The translations under genes and the position numbers were made by a program. A stretch of 64,000 bases of DNA from Acidobacteriaceae bacterium (GTDB lineage: Bacteria > Acidobacteriota > Terriglobia > Terriglobales > Acidobacteriaceae). Below are positions 57,205-64,000 of this stretch, one piece after another (position 1 is the stretch's first letter; each line of letters starts with the position of its first letter). The notes under the pieces are model-generated. The model saw nothing but the letters and a program-made list of their open reading frames with translations, was not told the DNA's origin and searched no databases. The stretch is taken from positions 1-64,000 of the forward strand of contig DAIDLI010000140.1 in assembly GCA_027449545.1 (NCBI GenBank). Reading direction: 5' to 3'.

Positions 57205-58179
57205 CTACAGTTCCAGCACGTTGTCTTCGATCGCCAGCCGCACATTGCCGTCCGACTTGGCCAGCCGGCGCACCGCCTCCGGCTTGTCCACGCCCGCCTT
57301 CAGCATCACCAGCGCCACCGGCACGCTGCGCCCGGCGCTCTTGATGGTGTCCACCGCCTTGGCGCGGTCGATGTGGCAGGCGTCCATCAGAATGCGGATG
57401 CCGCGCTCCACCAGCTTGGAGTTCTGCATGTGCAGGTTGACCATCAGGTTGTCGTACACCAGGCCCAGCCGCGTCATCGCGCCCGTGGTGATCATGTTCA
57501 GGATCATCTTCTGGGCGGTACCGGCCTTCATGCGCGTCGAGCCGGAGATCACTTCGGGGCCCACCTCCGCCACGATCGTGATATCGGCCGCTCCGGCGAG
57601 GGGCGTGTTCTGGTTGCAGGTCACCGCCGCCGTCTTGGCGCCGCGGGCGCGGGCATAGGCCACCGCCGCCACGACATAAGGAGTCCGTCCCGAGGCCGAA
57701 ACCCCGATCACCACATCCTTGCGCATCGGCCGCCGGCGGGCGATATCGCGCTGCCCCAGCTCTTCGGAATCTTCATTGACCTCGACCGCCGAGGCCAGCG
57801 CCTTGGGCCCTCCGGCCATGATGTACTGCACCTGGCCAGGCGCGCAGGAGTAGGAAGGCGGACATTCGGAGGAATCCAGCGCGGCAATGCGCCCGCTCGA
57901 GCCGGCGCCCACATAAATCAGACGCCCCCCGTCCCGCAGGCTGCGCGCGACCTGGTCGATAACCTGGGCAATCTCCGGCAAAGCCTTCTTGACCGCACCC
58001 GCAACCTTGGAGTCTTCATGGTTGATGATGCGCGCGATATCGATGGCCGACTTGGTGTCGAGTCCCTGCGAGGCCTCGTTGAGGCTCTCGGTGGTTAACT
58101 GTTGCAACAGGGAAGCCGGATCGCTACCGGTGCCATCTACATGCGCGCCCGCCGTTCCCGGCATCGTGGTGGTTACCAT
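57205..58179 (-). CDS. murQ: N-acetylmuramic acid 6-phosphate etherase
   Basis: 'GGRLIYVGAGSSGRIAALDSSECPPSY', 'VIGVSASGRTPYVVAA', 'EVISGSTRMKAGTAQKMILNMITTGAMTRLGLVYDNLMVNL'. Confidence 0.96.
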   Translation of the reverse strand: MVTTTMPGTAGAHVDGTGSDPASLLQQLTTESLNEASQGLDTKSAIDIARIINHEDSKVAGAVKKALPEIAQVIDQVARSLRDGGRLIYVGAGSSGRIAALDSSECPPSYSCAPGQVQYIMAGGPKALASAVEVNEDSEELGQRDIARRRPMRKDVVIGVSASGRTPYVVAAVAYARARGAKTAAVTCNQNTPLAGAADITIVAEVGPEVISGSTRMKAGTAQKMILNMITTGAMTRLGLVYDNLMVNLHMQNSKLVERGIRILMDACHIDRAKAVDTIKSAGRSVPVALVMLKAGVDKPEAVRRLAKSDGNVRLAIEDNVLEL

Positions 58180-58520
58180 CAGTTTTGCCCCAGTGGGTTC
58201 ATTGTATATGGAATCCTGTTATCGCCCAAGCCTTCCCCACCGGTGCGCCTGGCTCGGGCCCCTGCTGGTTGGACGCGTCCGCGCGGCAATCCGTTTCGGG
58301 ACGAGCCGGCTCCCCCCGTGCCGCTTTGACACGCCCCCGCATTCTTTTCTCATTCCAATCTTGAGTCTTAGCCTGCCCCGCGGGAAGGTGGAGGTACGCG
58401 ATTCGATAAGGCTCTCCTCATGAACTGGCTCGCTTTCGGCCACTCGCTTTTGACCGGCGAGGCGCCGGTGGAAGCGGCTGAGGAGCTGGGCAACAGCGAG
58501 TCGCGCGGGAGAACGAAACC

Positions 58521-59285
58521 ATGAGGCTGCTCATTGCCGAGGACGACAAGGCGCTGGGAATGTTCTTGAGCCGCGGGCTGGAAGCCGACGGGCACCGCGT
58601 ACGCCTGGTTCTGGATGGCGGCGCCGCCAGCGCGGCCTTTCGCGAGGACCTCCCCGACCTGACCATCCTCGATCTCAATCTGCCGATCAAGGATGGCGAA
58701 CAGGTGCTCGAGGAGGTGCGCGCCCTCGATCCCGATCTGCCCGTGCTGGTGCTCACCGGCCGCCAGGAGGTGGAGACCCGGGTGCGATGCCTCGATCGCG
58801 GCGCCGACGACCTCATGCTCAAGCCCTTCAGCCTCCACGAACTTCGGGCCCGCTGCCGGGCCCTGTTGCGGCGCAAACGCGAAGCCCGCCTGCAACTCCG
58901 CGCCGGCGATCTGGAACTCGACCGCTTGGAGCACACCGCCCGCCGCGCCGGCCAGTCCGTCGAGCTGACCAACAAGGAGTTCGCGCTGCTGGAGCACCTG
59001 ATGCTCAACCGCGGCCAGTGCATCTCGCGGGTCGAGTTGCTGGACGCCGTCTGGAACCTGGAGCCCGCCCAGACCACCAACATTGTGGATGTCTACGTAA
59101 ATTACCTGCGCCGCAAGCTCAACGACGCGCCCCCGGGCCGGCTGGTGCGCACCGTCCGCGGACAGGGCTACATGATTCCCTCCGAGGCTGAGCTGGCTCT
59201 CGCCCATCTGCTTCCGGGCCGGGAACTGCCCCTGCCGGCGGACCAGGCGGATCGCCCGCGCGCGCATCCCGCCCTCCGTCCTTGA
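58521..59285 (+). CDS. OmpR-family response regulator
   Basis: Receiver 'MRLLIAEDDKALGMFLSRGLEADGHRV...TILDLNLPIKDGEQVL' plus winged helix 'VELTNKEFALLEHLMLNRGQCISRVELLDAVWNL...VDVYVNYLRRKL...VRTVRGQGYMI'. Confidence 0.94.
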   Translation: MRLLIAEDDKALGMFLSRGLEADGHRVRLVLDGGAASAAFREDLPDLTILDLNLPIKDGEQVLEEVRALDPDLPVLVLTGRQEVETRVRCLDRGADDLMLKPFSLHELRARCRALLRRKREARLQLRAGDLELDRLEHTARRAGQSVELTNKEFALLEHLMLNRGQCISRVELLDAVWNLEPAQTTNIVDVYVNYLRRKLNDAPPGRLVRTVRGQGYMIPSEAELALAHLLPGRELPLPADQADRPRAHPALRP

Positions 59286-59324
59286 TCTCTCTTCATTGTC
59301 CTCACCTTTCAGGAGACCGTCGCC

Positions 59325-60581
59325 ATGCAGCAGACCCTGCCCGTTACCATGCTTCCCGTTCCGCCCCGTCTCCGGCCGCGCACCGCGTTGGTCGCCAGCG
59401 CCGACGGCAGCTTCCGCCAGCGCCTCGCTCAAGTCCTGATCGGCCTGCGCTGGCAGGTGCGCGAGGCCGAAGGCGGCGCCCAGGCCTGGGCCGAGGCTGA
59501 GACCTCCCACCCCGAGGCCATGATCGTCGATTCCTGGCTTCCCGATCTCGACCTGGAGGAGTTTTTGAAGGACTTCCGCGCCAGTTTTCCCGAGGTGGAC
59601 CTGGTGGCCGCGGGCGGATCGTCTGCGCAGGACCATCCGCGCGGGCCCTACCGGCAGGAGTTGCTCTACGCCTTGCAGCACTGCCAGGACAACGATACGG
59701 CGGTATGGAAGGCTGCGCCCGTCACCCAGGAGCCGGCGCCCGTGAAAATCTGTGCTGTACTCCTTCCCACCAGGCCTGCCGCCGAAGTTCGCACCGAGAA
59801 GGACACCGCGGCCAGCGGCGAAAGGCTGCCCGAGCTGATCGGCAACGCTGCCTGCATGCTGGATGTGAGCCGCCGCGTCAGGCTGGTGGCGCCGCGCATG
59901 ACTCCGGTGCTGATCGAAGGGCCCACCGGCTCCGGCAAGGAACTGGTGGCCGAGGCCCTGCACCGGCTTTCCACGCGCAGCCGCAAGCCGTTCGTGGCGC
60001 TCAACTGCGCGGCCATCCCCGAAGCGCTGCTCGAGGCCGAGCTCTTCGGCCACACCCGCGGCGCTTTTACCGGCGCGGTGCAGGGCAGGGTGGGACGCAT
60101 CGAAGCGGCCGACGGCGGAACTCTGTTTCTCGATGAGATCGGCGAAATGCCGCCGGGACTTCAGGCCAAGCTGCTGCGCTTCGTGGAGTGCGGCGAGTTG
60201 CAGCGGGTGGGCGACAACGAGACGGTGCGGGTGGACGTGCGCATTCTTGCGGCCACCCACCGGCCGCTGGCGCAGCTGGCCGTGACCGGCGCCTTCCGCT
60301 CCGATCTTTACTACCGGCTGGCCGTCTTTCTCATCCGCACCCCGGCCCTGGCCGCCCACCTTGAAGATCTGCCGCTGCTGGTCGAGCACTTTCTGGCCCG
60401 TCTGGGGCGCGAGATGCCGGTCAAGCGCCTCGACGACGGTGCCCTCGCCAAGTTGAAGGCCCACGACTGGCCCGGCAACGTGCGGGAACTGGAGCACGTG
60501 CTCGAGCGGGCGGTGATTCTGGCCGGCGATGCTCCCCTGGTCACGGCCGCCGAGATCGACTTCGGAACCCTGGTGAATTGA
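59325..60581 (+). CDS. Sigma-54 interacting AAA+ activator with receiver-like N-terminus, lacking a Fis-type HTH
   Basis: '[15 protein letters not shown]', '[38 protein letters not shown]', '[21 protein letters not shown]'; ends at '[11 protein letters not shown]'. Confidence 0.92.
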   Translation: MQQTLPVTMLPVPPRLRPRTALVASADGSFRQRLAQVLIGLRWQVREAEGGAQAWAEAETSHPEAMIVDSWLPDLDLEEFLKDFRASFPEVDLVAAGGSSAQDHPRGPYRQELLYALQHCQDNDTAVWKAAPVTQEPAPVKICAVLLPTRPAAEVRTEKDTAASGERLPELIGNAACMLDVSRRVRLVAPRMTPVLIEGPTGSGKELVAEALHRLSTRSRKPFVALNCAAIPEALLEAELFGHTRGAFTGAVQGRVGRIEAADGGTLFLDEIGEMPPGLQAKLLRFVECGELQRVGDNETVRVDVRILAATHRPLAQLAVTGAFRSDLYYRLAVFLIRTPALAAHLEDLPLLVEHFLARLGREMPVKRLDDGALAKLKAHDWPGNVRELEHVLERAVILAGDAPLVTAAEIDFGTLVN

Positions 60582-60604
60582 GAGCAGAGAAAGGAGCCGG
60601 AAGC

Positions 60605-60964
60605 ATGGAGATTGCAACGCGCATGAGCGAGGAACTCGGCCGCTATCTCGATCTGGCATCGGATCAGGCCAAGCTCACCGCCGCCAACATGGCCAACATC
60701 GATACCCCCGGTTACCGCGCCGTGGGCATGGACTTCGAAGCGGAGATGCGTGGCGCGCTGGCGGAGGTGGCGGCGGGCCGCTCCGCGCACCCGGTGCGGG
60801 TGTCGGAGGTGGACGGCCTGGTGGCCCGGCCCGATGGCAACGATGTCTCGATGGATCGCGAGAGCCTGAACCTAGCCGAGGCCCAGTTGCGCTTCAAGAC
60901 CGGCGTGGCCTTGCTGCGCCAGGAGTATCAACGGGTGATGGATGCGATCCACGCGGATAAGTGA
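60605..60964 (+). CDS. flgB: Flagellar basal body rod protein FlgB
   Basis: 'YLDLASDQAKLTAANMANIDTPGYRAVGMDFEAEM', 'ESLNLAEAQLRFKTGVALLRQEYQRVMDAI'. Confidence 0.93.
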   Translation: MEIATRMSEELGRYLDLASDQAKLTAANMANIDTPGYRAVGMDFEAEMRGALAEVAAGRSAHPVRVSEVDGLVARPDGNDVSMDRESLNLAEAQLRFKTGVALLRQEYQRVMDAIHADK

Positions 60965-60973
60965 GACCCACGG

Positions 60974-61008
60974 CTCACGATTCACGAACCACGCATCACG
61001 AAGCACGA
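60974..61008 (+). repeat. Heptamer tandem repeat NNCACGA x5 (one degenerate) in flgB-flgC spacer
   Basis: ctcacga-ttcacga-accacgc-atcacga-agcacga. Confidence 0.7.
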
Positions 61009-61016
61009 GGTGAACC

Positions 61017-61490
61017 ATGAACCTCTTCGGACTGATGGATACATCGGGGAGCGCCATGCAGGCCGAGCGCATGCGCGCCGAGGTGGTGGCGGCCAACATG
61101 GCCAACGCCGAGACCACGCGCACCGCCGCCGGCGGTCCCTATCGCCGCCAGGAGGTGGTCTTTGCCGCCGACCGCGGCGATCCCAACTTTCTCGATTCGA
61201 TCGGCAGTGCGATCTCTCGGCCCGGGCTGCCGCCGCTGCCGGGCGCCGGTGCGGTGGCGCCCGGGGTGCGCGTCGCCCGTGTGGTCGCGGATCCGTCGCC
61301 GCCGCTCAAGCGTTACGATCCCGGACATCCCGATGCGGACGGCGAGGGCTATGTTGCGTACCCGGACATTAATCCGCTCACAGAGATGGTGGACCTGCTG
61401 GGGGCGACGCGTGCTTACGGGCTCAACGGTTCGGCGGTGCAGGCGGAGAAGGGCATGATCGCCGCAGCGCTGGAGATCGCGAAGAGCTAG
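61017..61490 (+). CDS. flgC: Flagellar basal body rod protein FlgC
   Basis: 'MNLFGLMDTSGSAMQAERMRAEVVAANMANAETTRTAAGGPYRRQEVVF', 'PDINPLTEMVDLLGATRAYGLNGSAVQAEKGMIAAALEIAKS'. Confidence 0.94.
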   Translation: MNLFGLMDTSGSAMQAERMRAEVVAANMANAETTRTAAGGPYRRQEVVFAADRGDPNFLDSIGSAISRPGLPPLPGAGAVAPGVRVARVVADPSPPLKRYDPGHPDADGEGYVAYPDINPLTEMVDLLGATRAYGLNGSAVQAEKGMIAAALEIAKS

Positions 61491-61567
61491 CCGGCAGTGT
61501 TCGGACGTCAGCCCGGGCTCGCGGATGGAGGGATCGTGTGGAGAGCTTTTCCTGAAGGGAGGAAATC

Positions 61568-61897
61568 ATGACGATGGCCATCAATCCGGCAACCATCGCG
61601 GCATCCCTGCGCGCTGCGAAAGGTTTCGGGGTACCCGCGTCATCGGCGGAAGGGGCAGCGGGCGCGTGGAGCGCCGCCACTCCGTTTGCCGATCTGCTCA
61701 ACGATGCGGTGGCAGATGTGAATACGTTGGAAGGCCAGGCGCGCTCCGCGGCCGAGGGGCTGATGACCGGCACGGGCGTCGATGTGCACCAGGCGGTGAT
61801 CGCGACCCAGAAGGCGGAGATGGCCTTCGAACTGACGCTGGCCGTGCGCAACAAGGCCGTGCAGGCCTACGAGCAGGTCATCGGCATGCAGTTTTGA
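61568..61897 (+). CDS. fliE: Flagellar hook-basal body protein FliE
   Basis: 'FADLLNDAVADVNTLEGQARSAAEGLMTGTGVDVHQAVIATQKAEMAFELTLAVRNKAVQAYEQVIGMQF'. Confidence 0.93.
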   Translation: MTMAINPATIAASLRAAKGFGVPASSAEGAAGAWSAATPFADLLNDAVADVNTLEGQARSAAEGLMTGTGVDVHQAVIATQKAEMAFELTLAVRNKAVQAYEQVIGMQF

Positions 61898-62005
61898 ATT
61901 CGCAGCGATAGGCTTCCAGCGGCCAGCCCCCGTCTCCTTGCGGGAGTACGCGGCTGATCCAACACAGAAGCGAGCATCTGGAATCGAGGAACTGGCAGTT
62001 GTCTT

Positions 62006-63640
62006 ATGGCGACCGGAACCCAATTGGAGAAGAGCGCTGTCCTCCAGCCGGCGCTTCCCGCATTCGGGGGGCGGCTGGAAGCGCTGTGGACCTTCGGCCG
62101 CTTGCGCTGGGCGGCCATGTCCGCGCGCCAGCGCCGCTGGACATCAGGCGTTCTCCTCGCTCTGGCCGCGCTGGTTGGCGGGCTCTTCTGGTACGGTCTG
62201 CGCACGGACTGGCGCACCCTTTACGACGGCCTCGATCCGGACGACGCGCGGCAGATCGGCACGATCCTCACCCAGGCGCAGATTCCTTACGATGTCGCCA
62301 ACAACGGCGCAGGCATTCGGGTTCCGGCCCCGCAGATCGACAAGGCGCGTCTGGCCACCGCGGCCAAGGGCGGCGTCAAAAGCGGCCGCATGGGATTTGA
62401 GATCTTCGACAAGCCCAACTGGGTGGGCTCGGAGTTCGATGAGCAGGTGAACTACCAGCGCGCCCTGGAGGGCGAACTGGAGCATACCGTGGCCACGCTC
62501 TCCGATATTCAGTCCGCGCGCGTGCACCTGGTGCTGCCCCACGACTCGCTCTTTCGCGAACAGGAGCGGCCCGCCAAGGCCTCAGTGGTGCTCAAGCTGC
62601 GCCATCGCTCGCTGGCCGACGGAGAGGCCGACGCCATTCGCAACCTGATTGCCTCGGCGGTGGACGGGCTGACCCCGGACCATGTAGTCCTCGTCGATGC
62701 GGACGGGCACTTGCCGCTGGGGCCGAGGACCGCACAGATGCTCGAGCTCAGCGCCGAACAAGCGCTCGAAGACAAGCTGGTCTCCACCCTCGAGCCGGTC
62801 ACCGGCCCGGGCAACGTGCGCGCTTCGGTCACCCTCGACTACAACCCCGCGGCCATGGACGAGACCCAGGAAACCTACGACCCCAACCAGACGGTGACGC
62901 TCTCGATGCAGCGCAGCGAGCAGTCCACCGGACCGCAGCCGGTGGCCTCCGGCGTCCCGGGAGCGGCCTCCAACGCGCCCAATACGCAGGCGCTGCCGGT
63001 GTATCCGCGGGAGAGCACGCCTCCGGCCAGCGCCAAATCGGAGTCGGGCACCTACGGGGCTTCGAAGACCGTCAAGCACGTCGTCGAAAATCCCGGCCGT
63101 GTGCGGCGGCTGACCGCAGCCATTGTGGTCAACGATCGACTGGTGAAGCCGGCTGGCAAGGACGGGCCGGCGGTGTGGCAGGCGCGCTCGCCCCAGGAAC
63201 TGCGCGAACTGACCGCGCTGGCGCAGGCCGCGGTGGGCTTCGATCCGGCTCGCGGTGACGTGCTCAGCATGGAAGATATCTCCTTCGACGGCAATCGCGG
63301 CACGACGCCGCCTCCGCTGCCGCAAAAACTGCTCGACGTTGCCGAGAGCTCGCCGCTGCTGCTCAAGTATCTGTGCCTGCTTCTGTGCCTGGGGGCGGTG
63401 CTGGCCTTCGGCGTGCGCCCCGCGCTCCGTCAGATGGGAAAGCCCGGTGCGGCTCGCTCCGGCAGCGGAAAAGCGCTCGCCGCGGCGCAGCCAGACCCTC
63501 AGGCGTTGCGCGCGCAGCAGCCGGGCGCGGAGCCGGAGCGCAGCCAGAACCAGGAGATCTTCGAGCAGGTAACGGCACAGCTGAAACGCGAGCCCACCCA
63601 GAGCTCGCGCCTGTTGCAGAGCTGGATCCATTCGGAGTAG
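62006..63640 (+). CDS. fliF: Flagellar M-ring protein FliF
   Basis: 'WRTLYDGLDPDDARQIGTILTQAQIPYDVANNGAGIRVPAPQIDKARLATAAKGGVKSGRMGFEIFDKPNWVGSEFDEQVNYQRALEGELEHTVATLSDIQSARVHLVLP'. Confidence 0.96.
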   Translation: MATGTQLEKSAVLQPALPAFGGRLEALWTFGRLRWAAMSARQRRWTSGVLLALAALVGGLFWYGLRTDWRTLYDGLDPDDARQIGTILTQAQIPYDVANNGAGIRVPAPQIDKARLATAAKGGVKSGRMGFEIFDKPNWVGSEFDEQVNYQRALEGELEHTVATLSDIQSARVHLVLPHDSLFREQERPAKASVVLKLRHRSLADGEADAIRNLIASAVDGLTPDHVVLVDADGHLPLGPRTAQMLELSAEQALEDKLVSTLEPVTGPGNVRASVTLDYNPAAMDETQETYDPNQTVTLSMQRSEQSTGPQPVASGVPGAASNAPNTQALPVYPRESTPPASAKSESGTYGASKTVKHVVENPGRVRRLTAAIVVNDRLVKPAGKDGPAVWQARSPQELRELTALAQAAVGFDPARGDVLSMEDISFDGNRGTTPPPLPQKLLDVAESSPLLLKYLCLLLCLGAVLAFGVRPALRQMGKPGAARSGSGKALAAAQPDPQALRAQQPGAEPERSQNQEIFEQVTAQLKREPTQSSRLLQSWIHSE

Positions 63641-63649
63641 AGCGTGCCC

Positions 63650-64000
63650 ATGGAAGCTTCCGCAGAAAGGACCGACCAGGCGAAGGAAACGGCGGCGCCG
63701 CGCAGACGCCGGTCTTCGGGCATGAGCGGGCTGCGCAAGGCGGCGGTGCTGCTGGTGGCTGTGGGCGAGGAGTTGGCTCGCGAGGTGCTGCGCGTATTGC
63801 CCGACGCGGACGTGCAGAGGCTCGCCGAAGAGATGGCCGATCTGCGCGGCATCACCCCCGATCTGGCCTCCGATGTGATGGAGGAGTTCTGGCAGCTGCT
63901 CGAGACGCAGAACTTCATGGTGCACGGCGGACTCGACTACGCCAGCCGCCTGCTGGTGGATACCTTCGGCAAGGCCCGCGCCGACAACCTGCTGATGATG
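63650..64000 (+). CDS. fliG: Flagellar motor switch protein FliG (N-terminal part; cut by window end)
   Basis: Open frame to the window edge: 'MSGLRKAAVLLVAVGEELAREVLRVLPDADVQRLAEEMADLRGITPDLASDVMEEFWQLL...DYASRLLVDTFGKARADNLLMM'. Confidence 0.92.
   Translation, partial: MEASAERTDQAKETAAPRRRRSSGMSGLRKAAVLLVAVGEELAREVLRVLPDADVQRLAEEMADLRGITPDLASDVMEEFWQLLETQNFMVHGGLDYASRLLVDTFGKARADNLLMM

Noticed and set aside
58368-60659. 763-aa minus-strand ORF over the response regulator and sigma-54 activator
   Set aside because: Antisense shadow ORF of a high-GC region; low-complexity translation, while the plus strand encodes clear families.
62582-63925. 447-aa minus-strand ORF
   Set aside because: Antisense to fliF/fliG; shadow ORF.

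Overview
High-GC chromosomal segment that looks acidobacterial: TonB receptor with a carboxypeptidase-regulatory-like N-terminus, several Tat-exported sugar enzymes, and DUF1080/DUF4832-type proteins. The taxonomic call is an inference. Main blocks: (1) ~0.1-19.6 kb, an oxidative carbohydrate-utilisation locus: truncated TonB receptor, DeoR regulator, PQQ dehydrogenase, DUF1080 hydrolase, TIM-barrel isomerase, MFS transporter, NagB, GH-like proteins, esterase, Gfo/Idh oxidoreductase, and an FAD oxidoreductase plus cytochrome c. (2) ~19.7-34.4 kb, housekeeping and transport: tRNA-Ser(GCT), APC permeases, ppa, purS, glmS, dtd, thiE, a YdjC/HpnK-like deacetylase. (3) ~34.7-41.86 kb, a ~7.1 kb integrative element in tRNA-Ser(TGA). 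It is bounded by a 14-bp direct repeat (ctctccctccgcca) and carries a P4-type integrase, an AlpA-like regulator, a small HTH protein, a PrimPol-type primase and several unknown genes. Paired GACGGTA motifs near both ends look like integrase arm sites. I regard this as the most interesting object in the window. (4) ~42-57 kb, a pseudo-M48 peptidase/beta-propeller protein, a chemotaxis operon (cheW-mcp-cheA-cheR-cheD-cheB, with divergent cheY-cheX), an FtsX/LolC-like permease and a propeller protein. (5) ~57-64 kb, murQ, an orphan response regulator, a sigma-54 activator with no evident DNA-binding domain, and flgB-flgC-fliE-fliF-fliG (fliG cut by the window end). No rRNA or CRISPR array was seen. 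All family calls come from reading the translated sequences; no database search was run.
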